Source: Rhodovulum robiginosum (GTDB lineage: Bacteria; Pseudomonadota; Alphaproteobacteria; Rhodobacterales; Rhodobacteraceae). From it: a DNA stretch of 64,000 nucleotides. The stretch is from positions 62,001-126,000 of the forward strand of contig NZ_RWGU01000049.1 in NCBI RefSeq assembly GCF_003944755.1, written 5' to 3'. Below are positions 23,732 through 32,488 of the stretch, piece by piece (the first letter of the stretch is position 1; each line of letters opens with the position of its first letter). The position numbers were made by a program, and so were the translations under genes. The notes under the pieces were generated by a model. The model did no database searches, had not been told where the DNA came from, and was given only the letters and a program-made list of their open reading frames with translations.

Positions 23732-25275
23732 TGGTCTCCTGGCTCGACAGGGCCATCGCGAGCGTCGCCCCGCGCACCGCCACGCGCCGCGTGCTGGCGC
23801 GGCAGGCCTTCGAGGGGCTCGCCCGCTCCTACGAGGGTGCGGCCCGCGGCCGGCGCACCGACGGCTGGCACGCATCGGGATCCTCGGCCGACGCCGAGAT
23901 CGGCCGGGCCGGCGCGCTGCTGCGCGACCGGATGCGCGACCTGGTCCGGAACAACCCGCATGCGGCCAAGGCGGTGTCGGTGCTGGTCAACAACATCGTC
24001 GGCGCCGGGATCATGCCGCGCGCGGCCAGCGGCGACGCTGCCCTCGACCGCGAGGTGGACCGGCTCTTCGAGATCTGGGCGCGGGGCTGTGACGCGGACG
24101 GTCAGCTCGACTTCTACGGGCTGCAGACGCTCGTCTGCCGCGAGATGGTCGAGGCCGGCGAGGTGCTGGTCCGCCGTCGCCCGCGCCGCCCCGGCGACGG
24201 CGTCGTGCCGCCGGTCCAGCTGCAGCTGCTCGAGGCCGACTTCCTCGACGCCACCCGCAACGGCGCGCTCGGCGCGGGCCAGGCGGTGCAGGGGATCGAG
24301 TTCGACGCGCTCGGCCGGCGCCGGGCCTACTGGCTCTTCGGCGCGCATCCGGGCGACGCCACGCTCAGCCTGACCAGCGGGCTCACCAGCCGGGCAGTCC
24401 CGGCCAGCGAGATCGCCCATGTCTACGAGAAGCAGCGCACGCAGGCGCGCGGCGTGCCCTGGGGCGCGCCGGTGATCCGGGCCCTGCGCGATCTCGACGA
24501 CTACGAGGTGGCAGAGATCGTCCGCAAGAAGACCGAGGCCTGCGTCACCGCCATCGTCTTCGGCGACGAGGAGGCGCAGCAGGGCATCGCCCCCGCGGTG
24601 GTCGACGCCGATGGCAACCGGGTGGAGCAGTTCGAGCCAGGTCTCATCGCCTATGCCCGTGGCGGCAAGGACATCCGGTTCAACCAGCCCGCGGCCACGG
24701 GCGGCTACGGCGAGTACAAGCGGGCGAGCCTGCATACGATCTCGGCGGGCTTCCGCGTGCCCTACGAGCTGCTGACCGGGGATCTCAGCCAGGTGAACTA
24801 CTCGTCGATCCGCGCCGGGCTCGTGGAGTTCCGCCGGATGATCGACGCGGTGCAGTGGCAGCTCTTCATACCGATGTTCTGTGCGCCGGTCTGGCGCTGG
24901 TTCACGGAGGCCGCATGGGCGGCGGGGCGGATCCCGACGCCGGACGTGCCGGTGGAGTGGTCGCCGCCGAAGTTCGAGGCTGTCGATCCGCAGAAGGACG
25001 CGATGGCCGACCTGCTGGCCATCCGCTCCGGCACCATGACGCTCGCCGAGGCAATCGCCCGGCAGGGCCGCAACCCCGACGCGGTGCTGGCCGAGATCGC
25101 GGCAACGAACGTGAAGCTCGACGAGCTGGGCCTCGTGCTCGACAGCGACCCGCGCCGGGTCACCAAGACCGGCAGCGCGCAATCCAATGCGCCGGCCGAC
25201 CCCGCGACCTATCCGGATGACACCGCCTCAAGCAGCGAAGCGGTAGGCGACGAAACACCCGGCGACGGGGCCTGA
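23731..25275 (+). CDS. Phage portal protein (lambda gpB family)
   Basis: A 514-residue protein. The N-terminal part has RDRMRDLVRNNPHAAKAVSV, the core LLEADFLD and YEKQRTQARGVPWGAPVIRA, and the C-terminal half FRVPYELLTGDLSQVNYSSI, RAGLVEFRRMIDAVQWQLF, all typical of lambda-family portals. The portal forms the dodecameric ring through which DNA is packaged and ejected. The C-terminal 40 residues are low in complexity. Length is normal for the family. Confidence 0.95.
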   Translation: MVSWLDRAIASVAPRTATRRVLARQAFEGLARSYEGAARGRRTDGWHASGSSADAEIGRAGALLRDRMRDLVRNNPHAAKAVSVLVNNIVGAGIMPRAASGDAALDREVDRLFEIWARGCDADGQLDFYGLQTLVCREMVEAGEVLVRRRPRRPGDGVVPPVQLQLLEADFLDATRNGALGAGQAVQGIEFDALGRRRAYWLFGAHPGDATLSLTSGLTSRAVPASEIAHVYEKQRTQARGVPWGAPVIRALRDLDDYEVAEIVRKKTEACVTAIVFGDEEAQQGIAPAVVDADGNRVEQFEPGLIAYARGGKDIRFNQPAATGGYGEYKRASLHTISAGFRVPYELLTGDLSQVNYSSIRAGLVEFRRMIDAVQWQLFIPMFCAPVWRWFTEAAWAAGRIPTPDVPVEWSPPKFEAVDPQKDAMADLLAIRSGTMTLAEAIARQGRNPDAVLAEIAATNVKLDELGLVLDSDPRRVTKTGSAQSNAPADPATYPDDTASSSEAVGDETPGDGA

Positions 25276-25288
25276 CGAGGATCCATTC

Positions 25289-27349
25289 ATGGAGCAGACG
25301 ATCGAACTGCCGGCGTTCCGCCGGTCGGCGGAGCTATCGCCGAACAGCATCGACCCGGAGACGCGCAGCGTCGAGGTGATCTGGTCGACCGGCGCCCGCG
25401 TGCGGCGCGCCGCGCTCTTCGGCGAGCCGCATGACGAGGAGCTCAGCATGGCGCCCGAGCATGTGCGGCTCGAGCGGCTGAACGCGGGCGCGCCGTTCCT
25501 GAAGGTGCACGAGGCGCACGATCTCGACGCGGTGATCGGCTCGGTCGTGCCGGGATCGGCGCGGATCGAGAACGGACAGGGTATCGCCCGCATCCGGCTC
25601 TCCGAGCGCAACGCCGTGGGAGACATCTGGCGCGACATCGAGGCCGGGCACATCCGCGCGGTCTCCATCGGCTACCAGGTCCACCGCTTCGAGATCAGCA
25701 AGCCCGACAAACAGCGCGAGCTCTGGCGGGCGGTGGACTGGACCCCGTTCGAGATCTCCGCCGTGCCGGTCGGCGCCGATCCCGCCGCGGGCTTCCGTTC
25801 CAACAGCGAACATCACGACTGCGTCCTCCACCGCCGGGACGCCCCCACCAGCGAAGGAGCATCCCCGATGACCGACAGGACCGAGACCGCGGCCGAGACG
25901 GCCGCGCAGAGCAACACCACGGCAGCGCCCGAGGAGACGAGCATGACCGACGACACCACCGGCGCTGCCGACACGCAGACCCGCGCCGCCGAGCCTAAAC
26001 CCAAAGCGAAGCCGACAGCCGACCCGGCGCCGGAGGATCGCAGCCGCAGCGTCGACACCGACGCGCTGGTGAGCGAGGCCCGCGCGCAGGAGCGCGAGCG
26101 CGTCTCGACGATCCACGGGCTCGCCGACAAGCTCCAGCTCGAGCGCGGCTTCGCCGACGACCTGATCAAGCGCGGAGTCTCCATCGACGAGGCGCGCCGG
26201 CTGATCCTCGACCAGGTCGCGGCGAAGGCCGACGAGACGCGGACCTTCCCGCATGTCTCGATCCCGCTCGGAGGACGGGACGCCACGGTCACCCGGCGCG
26301 AGGCGATCTCGAACGCGCTCCTGCACCGCTACAGCCCGACGCTGTTCCCGCTGGAGGACGCCGCGCGCGAGTACCGCGGCATGACGCTGATGGAACTCGC
26401 CCGCGAAAGCCTCGAGACGGCGGGCGCCAGCACCCGCGGTTTCTCGCGCGACGAGGTGGCCACGCGAGCGCTGCATTCGACATCGGACTTCCCCGAGATC
26501 CTCGCGGCCGTCACCAACAAGACCCTTCGCCAGGCCTACGAGGCCTATCCGCGGACCTTCCCGCTCTTCTGCCGGCAGGTGCTCGCCACCGATTTCAAGG
26601 CGATGCACCGGGTCCAGCTGGGCGAGGCGCCGCAGCTCCTGAAAGTCGGCGAAAGCGGCGAGTTCAAGCGCGGCACGCTCGGCGAGAGCAAGGAGAGCTA
26701 CCGCATCGAGACCTACGGCCGCGTCGTCGCCATCACCCGGCAGGTGCTGATCAACGACGATCTCGACGCCTTCACCCGGATCCCGGCGATGTACGGCAAC
26801 TCCATCGCGCAGCTGGAGTCGGACGTGGTCTGGGACATCGTGACGTCGAACCCGGCCATGGCGGACGGCACGGCGCTGTTCCACGCGACCCACAAGAACC
26901 TCGCAGGCAGCGGCGCGGCGCTCGGGGTGGACAGCGTGGGCCTCGCGCGGGCGGCGATGCGCAAGCAGACCGGGCTCGACAAGAAGACGGTGCTGAACGT
27001 CCGGCCCGCCTTCCTGATCGTGCCGGCGGCGCTCGAGCTGAAGGCCGAGCAACTGGTCGCCCAGAACCTCGTGCCCGCCCAGAGCGGCAACGTGGTGCCG
27101 CAGTCGATCCGCACGCTCTCGCCCATCGCCGAGCCCCGGCTCGACGCGGCCAGCGAGACCGCCTGGTATCTGGCGGCAAGCCCGAACCAGATCGACACCA
27201 TCGAGTACGCCTATCTCGAGGGCCAGCAGGGCGCGTACATCGAGACGCGCAACGGCTTCGACGTCGACGGCGTCGAGATCAAGTGCCGCCTCGACTTCGG
27301 CGCCAAGGCCATCGACTGGCGCGGCCTCTACAAGAACCCCGGCGCGTAA
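25289..27349 (+). CDS. Prohead protease fused to Mu-like major capsid protein
   Basis: A 686-residue fusion. Residues 1-170 carry an HK97/U35-type prohead protease (RLNAGAPFLKVHEAHDLDAV with catalytic His, IRAVSIGYQVHRFE with catalytic Ser). A scaffold-like acidic linker rich in Ala, Thr and Pro follows to about residue 260. The rest is the capsid subunit (RGFSRDEVATRALHSTSDFP, EILAAVTNKTLRQAYEAYPR, YGRVVAITRQVLINDDLDAF). Auto-processing would release the mature capsid. Fused protease-capsid genes are normal in this phage group. Confidence 0.92.
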   Translation: MEQTIELPAFRRSAELSPNSIDPETRSVEVIWSTGARVRRAALFGEPHDEELSMAPEHVRLERLNAGAPFLKVHEAHDLDAVIGSVVPGSARIENGQGIARIRLSERNAVGDIWRDIEAGHIRAVSIGYQVHRFEISKPDKQRELWRAVDWTPFEISAVPVGADPAAGFRSNSEHHDCVLHRRDAPTSEGASPMTDRTETAAETAAQSNTTAAPEETSMTDDTTGAADTQTRAAEPKPKAKPTADPAPEDRSRSVDTDALVSEARAQERERVSTIHGLADKLQLERGFADDLIKRGVSIDEARRLILDQVAAKADETRTFPHVSIPLGGRDATVTRREAISNALLHRYSPTLFPLEDAAREYRGMTLMELARESLETAGASTRGFSRDEVATRALHSTSDFPEILAAVTNKTLRQAYEAYPRTFPLFCRQVLATDFKAMHRVQLGEAPQLLKVGESGEFKRGTLGESKESYRIETYGRVVAITRQVLINDDLDAFTRIPAMYGNSIAQLESDVVWDIVTSNPAMADGTALFHATHKNLAGSGAALGVDSVGLARAAMRKQTGLDKKTVLNVRPAFLIVPAALELKAEQLVAQNLVPAQSGNVVPQSIRTLSPIAEPRLDAASETAWYLAASPNQIDTIEYAYLEGQQGAYIETRNGFDVDGVEIKCRLDFGAKAIDWRGLYKNPGA

Positions 27350-27384
27350 GCCGGGCCATCCCGCTGACCCCTGATCCCTGACGC

Positions 27385-27410
27385 ACGGGCGGTCCTGATG
27401 GGCCGCCCGT
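27385..27410 (+). other. Perfect 8-bp hairpin between capsid and decoration genes
   Basis: ACGGGCGG (27385-27392) pairs with CCGCCCGT (27403-27410) over a 10-nt loop, 36 bp after the capsid stop. There is no U-tract, so it is more likely an mRNA processing or stability element that raises capsid mRNA levels than a terminator. Confidence 0.45.
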
Positions 27411-27435
27411 CGTCGTTCCGCGAAAGGAACCCGCG

Positions 27436-27771
27436 ATGAAGAACTACGTCCAACCGGGCAACACCCTCACCCTGACCGCGCCCTATGCCGTGACCTCCGG
27501 CGACGGCCTGCTCGTCGGCTCGATCTTCGGCGTGGCGGCCGGCGATGCCGCCAACGGTGCCACCGTTGAGGCTGCGCTCACCGGCGTCTTCGACCTCACC
27601 AAGATCGGCTCGCAGGCCTGGACTGCCGGCGCCAAGGTCTACTGGGATGACACCAACAAGCGCTGCACCACGGTCGCAACCGACAACACGTTGATCGGCG
27701 TCGCCGTCGAGGCGGTCGCAGGCGGCGCGGGCGACACCATCGGCCGGGTGCGCCTGAACGGCAGCTTCTGA
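27436..27771 (+). CDS. DUF2190 capsid decoration protein
   Basis: A 111-residue protein, MKNYVQPGNTLTLTAPYAVT, with GLLVGSIFGVAAGDAANGAT and AGAKVYWDDTNKRCTT, the standard DUF2190 pattern. These proteins trimerise on the capsid surface as cement proteins. Position immediately after the capsid gene agrees. It overlaps the next start by 1 bp. Confidence 0.93.
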   Translation: MKNYVQPGNTLTLTAPYAVTSGDGLLVGSIFGVAAGDAANGATVEAALTGVFDLTKIGSQAWTAGAKVYWDDTNKRCTTVATDNTLIGVAVEAVAGGAGDTIGRVRLNGSF

Positions 27772-28082
27772 TGACCGCTTTCGCCGCCACCCTCGACGCG
27801 CTCTTCGCGGACGCGCATCTCGCGCGCGACGTCGTCTACACCGCCGAGGGCGGCGCGCCCGCACTGGTCCGCGCGATCCTGCGCAGGCCGGATGACGTCA
27901 CCGGCTTCGGCGAGGCGCGCATCTGGTCGGAAACCACCCGGTTGGATCTGCGCCTCGCCGAGGTGGCGAGTCCGTGCCCGGGCGATCGCATCGAGATCGA
28001 CGGCGAGGCCTTCCTCATCCAGGGCGAGCCTGTCCGCGATCGCGAGCGGCTCGTCTGGACCGTGGATTTGAGGCCGGCCTGA
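27771..28082 (+). CDS. Head-tail stopper/joining protein
   Basis: A 103-residue protein. The N-terminal FAATLDALFADAHLARDVVY and the C-terminal EIDGEAFLIQGEPVRDRERL, VWTVDLRPA form a compact beta domain like lambda gpFII-type joining proteins. A truncated paralogue of the C-terminal half lies at 57511-57684, next to a second DUF6441 gene. It likely closes the head and receives the tail. Confidence 0.82.
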   Translation: MTAFAATLDALFADAHLARDVVYTAEGGAPALVRAILRRPDDVTGFGEARIWSETTRLDLRLAEVASPCPGDRIEIDGEAFLIQGEPVRDRERLVWTVDLRPA

Positions 28083-28087
28083 CACCG

Positions 28088-28720
28088 ATGAAGCTGAAGC
28101 TCGACATCACGCCCGATCTCGTCGCTGCGATGGCCGCGGAGGTGAAGGCCGGCGAGAAGGCCGTCACCGCCGCCATGCGCGAGGTCGGCACCGGGCTCAA
28201 GACCGCCTGGCGCGGCCAGATCACGGGCGCGGGGCTCGGAAGACGGCTCGCGAACTCGATCCGGAGCCGGACCTACCCGAAGGCCGGCGAAAGCCTGAAC
28301 GCCGCGGCGCTGGTCTGGTCAAAGGCGCCGGTTATCGTCGGCGCCCACGACACCGGCCCGCTCATCCGCTCGAAGGAAGGCTTCTGGCTGGCGATCCCGA
28401 CCGAAGCCGCTGGCCGAGGTCTGCGCGGCGCCAAGCTTACCCCCGGCGAATGGGAGCGCCGCCGCGGCCTGCGCCTGCGCTTCGTCTATCGCCGGCGCGG
28501 CCCGAGCCTGCTCGTCGCCGACAGGGCCCGCATCAACACCCGCGGCCAGGCGGTGGCGTCGCGCGCCAAGACCGGCCGCAACCAGGTCACCGCGCCGATC
28601 TTCCTGCTGGTGCCACAGGTGAAGCTGCCGAAGCGGCTGGACCTTACGCGGGACGCGGACCAAGCGTTGGATGGTGTCCCGGGGCTGATCGTAGCGAACT
28701 GGGTGGAGGGGAAGATGTAG
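28088..28720 (+). CDS. DUF6441 tail completion protein
   Basis: A 210-residue protein, MKLKLDITPDLVAAMAAEVK, with helical TAAMREVGTGLKTAWRGQIT, ALVWSKAPVIVGAHDTGPLI and the basic segment GEWERRRGLRLRFVYRRRGP. It occupies the place of the lambda gpZ/HK97 gp10 tail-completion gene. A closely similar paralogue lies at 57690-58322 in the second prophage remnant. A HEPN cargo gene on the opposite strand begins only 24 bp after its stop. Confidence 0.85.
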   Translation: MKLKLDITPDLVAAMAAEVKAGEKAVTAAMREVGTGLKTAWRGQITGAGLGRRLANSIRSRTYPKAGESLNAAALVWSKAPVIVGAHDTGPLIRSKEGFWLAIPTEAAGRGLRGAKLTPGEWERRRGLRLRFVYRRRGPSLLVADRARINTRGQAVASRAKTGRNQVTAPIFLLVPQVKLPKRLDLTRDADQALDGVPGLIVANWVEGKM

Positions 28721-28743
28721 CCGGACAAAACGTCCAAATCGAC

Positions 28744-29499
28744 TTAGGCGCCGACTTGGTTTCTCGTCTGCCCGGTGAAGCCCCTACTTGATAGGTAGTG
28801 CGTGTACTCTCCTCGCATGTGATCGGTGCATCGATTCACAAGAAACGAAACGTCCTCGAGCGCCTTTTGTGTCGCATCCGCTGAAATAGCCTGAATTGCC
28901 GATCTGGGGCGATCGCAGTTGTGGATGCAGTCATGGCGCCGCTGAAAAACGGATTGCATTCGCCGCCCAAATTTCTCCAAGGCGTTTTTCTTGGCCTTTG
29001 CTTTTCCGCCCGCTGGCGTCTGTTGGTAGGCATGCCTCGTGATCCCAAATTGGCGCTGCTTCATATCAGCATGTAGAATCCAACTCTCGACGGTCTCTTG
29101 GGTCAGGAGTTTGTGTTGATCTCGGCAGAAGATGTTCAGCAGATCTTTTATCTGCTGGATGGATAGAACGCTCTCTTTCTCGATCATCTCTCGCGCAGCC
29201 ATCCTCCAACGCCACCCGTTGCTGGAATTGAGGACTGCAACAACGGGCACTTTGAGGTTGTTGAGCTTGTCCTGAAGGTTTCCAGAGGGCTGACGCTCCT
29301 TTGCACGGAGGGTTCGAGTGACCAGGTCTGCATAGGCATCGCAGAAGAATGCATCACTCGCCCCCACTCCAGCCATCCAAGCAGACCTGAGGAGATCATC
29401 CTTCAAGCGTCCATCCGCTAGACCAGCAGCATGGGCCTGAATGTCCCTTGCGCGCTGAACATCTTCGTCGAAATGCTGCTTCGCCGTTCCCAAGATCAC
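28744..29499 (-). CDS. HEPN-domain (RiboL-PSP-HEPN-like) RNase candidate, prophage cargo
   Basis: A 251-residue helical protein from GTG 29499. Residues 185-196 read QRRHDCIHNCDR, giving the R-x4-H catalytic motif (Arg188, His193) of HEPN ribonucleases. The layout (long N-terminal helices, WMAGVGASDAFFCDAYADLV, a late RxxxxH helix) matches the RiboL-PSP-HEPN type. Such proteins act as toxins or abortive-infection effectors that cleave host RNA. It is on the opposite strand, more AT-rich than its neighbours, and splits the head-tail operon between tail completion and tail terminator genes. No separate antitoxin is visible next to it. Confidence 0.72.
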   Translation of the reverse strand: MILGTAKQHFDEDVQRARDIQAHAAGLADGRLKDDLLRSAWMAGVGASDAFFCDAYADLVTRTLRAKERQPSGNLQDKLNNLKVPVVAVLNSSNGWRWRMAAREMIEKESVLSIQQIKDLLNIFCRDQHKLLTQETVESWILHADMKQRQFGITRHAYQQTPAGGKAKAKKNALEKFGRRMQSVFQRRHDCIHNCDRPRSAIQAISADATQKALEDVSFLVNRCTDHMRGEYTHYLSSRGFTGQTRNQVGA

Positions 29500-29698
29500 G
29501 CGTTATACCTCCGGATGACTTGCAACAGAAATGACGATTACTCCGCTCAGCTGCAACAAATTCGCGTCTCCAATGATCAATAGAAAACGGCCGAGCAGAT
29601 GAGTTCGCCTGGGCGTAGAGCCGTTACCGTGCGATCCAAAGCATAGTTCTCGCGCCCAAAGCCACGTACCGTCTTCATGGTGATCTACCAAAATGCCC

Positions 29699-30115
29699 AT
29701 GTCCCGCGAAACCATCCTCGCCGCGCTGCACGCGCGGCTCTCGGCGCTGCCTGCCACCGCCCTGCGCGGTGAGGTGCTGCCCGAGCGTGTGCCGGTCGAA
29801 GGTTTGCTGATCCTGCGCGACGGCGAGCCGGGGGAGCCCGAGGTAACGATGTCGCCGCTTGCCTATCATTACCAGCACCGGGCGGAGATCGAGGCGGTCG
29901 TACAAGGCGCTGGCCGTGACGCCGCTTTCGACACGTTGACCGCCAGCGTCGGCAAAGCGCTCGCTGCCGACCGGACGCTGGGTGGGCTCTGCGATTGGGT
30001 CGAGGCGGAAGCGCCACGGCCGGTCGATCTGCCCGTCGAGGGCGCGGCCACCCTGAAGGCGGCGGTCATTCCGGTGGTCTTGCATTATTCAACTGACGAT
30101 CCTCTCGGCGGGTGA
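29699..30115 (+). CDS. Tail terminator-like protein
   Basis: A protein of about 138 residues starting MSRETILAALHARLSALPAT, with VPVEGLLILRDGEPGEPEVT, YHYQHRAEIEAVVQGAG and a C-terminal AATLKAAVIPVVLHYSTDDP. This pattern is the gene placed before the tail tube in rhodobacterial siphophages (often mislabelled acyl-CoA transferase). An ATG two codons earlier is possible. No good ribosome-binding site is visible, perhaps because the cargo insertion removed the original leader. Confidence 0.72.
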   Translation: MSRETILAALHARLSALPATALRGEVLPERVPVEGLLILRDGEPGEPEVTMSPLAYHYQHRAEIEAVVQGAGRDAAFDTLTASVGKALAADRTLGGLCDWVEAEAPRPVDLPVEGAATLKAAVIPVVLHYSTDDPLGG

Positions 30116-30116
30116 C

Positions 30117-31004
30117 TCAGTTGGCGTTGAGCCCGAACGGTTGCCGGGAGTGAAGGCGTAGCTTCCAGCTGTTTTCCCGGGCGATGACGTCCTCTGGCGG
30201 CAGGTCCGGCGCGAGGCGTTCGAGAATGCTGAACCGAAAATGGCGAGGGTCACGACCGCGGAGGTCACGGTTTCCACCATGACCATCCCGGGCGTAGGCC
30301 TGCCACCGACCGAGGATGTTGTCGCGACCATAGGCAGAACCGACATAGGTGCGGCGGTCGCTTTCATCAAAGATGAGGTAAATCCCGCGCCATTCGGCCA
30401 GCCGCGCCCGCCACGAGCCTGGCAAGGTTGCGAGCTCTGCGAAGGTCAGGTCGATGTCACGCCAGTCGGGCGGTGGAGCCGCGAACGCGCTTTCCTCTAG
30501 GATCGCGCTCACGGGGAACGTGCCACGGTCCACCCACCGGAACCATGAGCGCTCTGGCGGCGGAAAATCGATGACCAGTCGCCCGCGCCAGTCGCTGTAG
30601 AACGGCAGGCGTTCCAGATCGAACTGAAAGCGCGAACCCAACCTTTCGGCCTCTTCAGTGGTGAAGCCTTCGTATCCCATGTCCCGGAGGATCAGGTTCC
30701 CCGGTATCCGCCAGAAGGCGTCATGGTCGAGCTCGCGCGCCTCACCAATGCGATAAAGCCCGACGAAATGCGCCTTGCCCGGCGACACGCCGACGAAGCT
30801 TGCCACGTACTCGGCCCGACGCAGGGCGGTTTCAGGTCGGCCGGGGACCGACTGGTAGGTTTCAAAAAGGTTCGGGCGTTCTTCGATTATCCACGGCATT
30901 GCCCGCGCGAGACGGGGTTCGAAAGGCCGATGGCGCAGCAGGACGATGCGCTCCCTGGCATCCGGGTCGTATCCTTGAATGCGCAGCAGGTCCTTGAAAT
31001 CCAT
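30117..31004 (-). CDS. GIY-YIG nuclease-domain protein, prophage cargo
   Basis: A 295-residue protein starting MDFKDLLRIQGYDPDARERI. The C-terminal third is a GIY-YIG domain: RGIYLIFDESDRRTYVGSAYG (residues 206-226 in part), DNILGRWQAYA with the conserved Arg, and the metal-binding Glu277 in IARENSWKLRL. The N-terminal 200 residues form an unrecognised domain (AFWRIPGNLILRDMGYEGFT). It is on the opposite strand between two tail genes. It may be a homing or defence nuclease; proteins with this C-terminus occur free-standing in many bacteria. Confidence 0.8.
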   Translation of the reverse strand: MDFKDLLRIQGYDPDARERIVLLRHRPFEPRLARAMPWIIEERPNLFETYQSVPGRPETALRRAEYVASFVGVSPGKAHFVGLYRIGEARELDHDAFWRIPGNLILRDMGYEGFTTEEAERLGSRFQFDLERLPFYSDWRGRLVIDFPPPERSWFRWVDRGTFPVSAILEESAFAAPPPDWRDIDLTFAELATLPGSWRARLAEWRGIYLIFDESDRRTYVGSAYGRDNILGRWQAYARDGHGGNRDLRGRDPRHFRFSILERLAPDLPPEDVIARENSWKLRLHSRQPFGLNAN

Positions 31005-31109
31005 AGCAGCTTTGCTCCCAGCCCAATGGGGGCAGACTAAGCCCAGCGTCGCGAGGCAGCAACGCCGCCTCATGCGATCCGTCCCGCGAGACGATGAAAG
31101 GAGACTACC

Positions 31110-32051
31110 ATGGCACGAGCCCAGGGGGCGCGGGCGCTGATGGCGCTTGCGTTCGAGACGACCTATGGAACGCCGCCCGCCAGCGGCTTCACCCGCATGC
31201 CCTTCGCCAGCACCTCGCTCGGTGCCGAGCAACCGCTGCTGAACTCCGAGCTTCTCGGCTACGGCCGCGATCCGCTGGCGCCGATCAAGGACGCGGTGAC
31301 GGCGGACGGCGATGTCGTGATGCCGCTCGATGCAGAGGCACTTGGCTTCTGGCTGAAGGCGGCCTTCGGCGCGCCCACGACAACGGGCGTGGAGGCGCCC
31401 TATAGCCACGAGTTCCAGTCGGGTGCCTGGACGCTGCCGAGCCTCTCCATCGAGACCGGCATGCCAGAGGTCCCGCGCTACGCCATGTATTCGGGCTGCG
31501 TGCTCGACCAGATCACCTGGCAGATGCAGCGGTCTGGCCTGCTGACGGCTACCGCGCGGCTGGTGGCGCAGGGCGAGACGGTCGGGACGACCACCAGCGC
31601 CGGGACACCCGCTGCGCTCGAGCTCAAGCGCTTCGGCCATTTCAACGGCGCGATCACCCGCAATGGCTCGGCCCTCGGCAACGTGGTCTCGGCCGAGATC
31701 ACCTATGCCAACAACCTCGACCGGATCGAGACCATCCGCTCGGACGGGCGCATCGACGGCGCGGACCCGTCCATCGCGGCGCTGACCGGCCGGATCGAGG
31801 TGCGCTTCGCCGACCAGACGCTGGTGACGCAGGCCATCAACGGCGAGGCCTGCGAGATGGAGTTCGCCTACGTTCTGCCGTCCGGCGAGAGCTTCACCTT
31901 CACGGTGCACGCCGTCTACCTGCCGCGTCCCCGCATCGAGATCTCCGGGCCGCAGGGGGTTCAGGTAACCTTCGACTGGCAGGCGGCCCGCGACAGCGTC
32001 GTCGGCCGGATGTGCACCGCCACCCTCGTGAACGACGTGGAGACGTATTGA
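31110..32051 (+). CDS. Major tail tube protein
   Basis: A 313-residue protein. The N-terminal MALAFETTYGTPPASGFTRM, middle GAWTLPSLSIETGMPEVPRY and beta-rich C-terminal half (FADQTLVTQAINGEACEMEF, FTFTVHAVYLPRPRIEISGP) match the tail tube subunit of long non-contractile tails. AAAGGAGA precedes the ATG. Next gene starts within its stop codon. Hexamers stack to form the tube. Confidence 0.88.
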   Translation: MARAQGARALMALAFETTYGTPPASGFTRMPFASTSLGAEQPLLNSELLGYGRDPLAPIKDAVTADGDVVMPLDAEALGFWLKAAFGAPTTTGVEAPYSHEFQSGAWTLPSLSIETGMPEVPRYAMYSGCVLDQITWQMQRSGLLTATARLVAQGETVGTTTSAGTPAALELKRFGHFNGAITRNGSALGNVVSAEITYANNLDRIETIRSDGRIDGADPSIAALTGRIEVRFADQTLVTQAINGEACEMEFAYVLPSGESFTFTVHAVYLPRPRIEISGPQGVQVTFDWQAARDSVVGRMCTATLVNDVETY

Positions 32052-32488
32052 TGCTCACGCTCGACCTCACCAACGCCCCGCGCTGGCACGATCTCGCTAC
32101 CGGCGTCCGCGTGCAGCTGCGCCCGCTGACCACCGCGCTGATGGTGGCGACCCGAAGCGATCCGGCTGTCGAGGCCGTGCCCGATGAGGCCTCGGATGAG
32201 GAACGCGCCGTCGCCTTCGCCAAGGCGCTGGCGCGGCGCGCAGTGCTCGCCTGGGAGGGCATCGGCGACGCCGATGGGAACGCGATCGATCCAAGCCCCG
32301 AGGCCATCGACGCGCTGCTCGACATCTGGCCGATCTTCGAGGCGTTCCAGCTGACCTACGTCTCCAAGGGCCTGCTGCTGGAACAGGAAAAAAACGCCTC
32401 CGCGCTCTCGCCGAATGGTCCTTCGGCGGGGGCGAGCGGTACTGCCAAGCCTGTGCGCAAGCCTGCCCGGACTGCCCGGCGCGGCTGA
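32051..32488 (+). CDS. Tail assembly chaperone, short (gpG-like) form
   Basis: A 145-residue protein, MLTLDLTNAPRWHDLATGVR, helical in the middle (AVAFAKALARRAVLAWEGIG, EAIDALLDIWPIFEAFQLTY). It precedes the tape-measure gene, as gpG does in lambda. The zero-frame product ends in a low-complexity tail after a slippery A-AAA-AAC. The short form coats the tape measure during tail assembly. Confidence 0.85.
   Translation: MLTLDLTNAPRWHDLATGVRVQLRPLTTALMVATRSDPAVEAVPDEASDEERAVAFAKALARRAVLAWEGIGDADGNAIDPSPEAIDALLDIWPIFEAFQLTYVSKGLLLEQEKNASALSPNGPSAGASGTAKPVRKPARTARRG

Noticed and set aside
29503-29757. An 84-residue minus-strand frame beside the HEPN gene as its antitoxin
   Set aside because: It overlaps the tail terminator gene, has no ribosome-binding site and no antitoxin-like pattern.
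30117-31910. A 597-residue minus-strand protein
   Set aside because: Residues upstream of 31004 are the antisense of the tail tube gene; the natural start MDFKDLL is at 31004.
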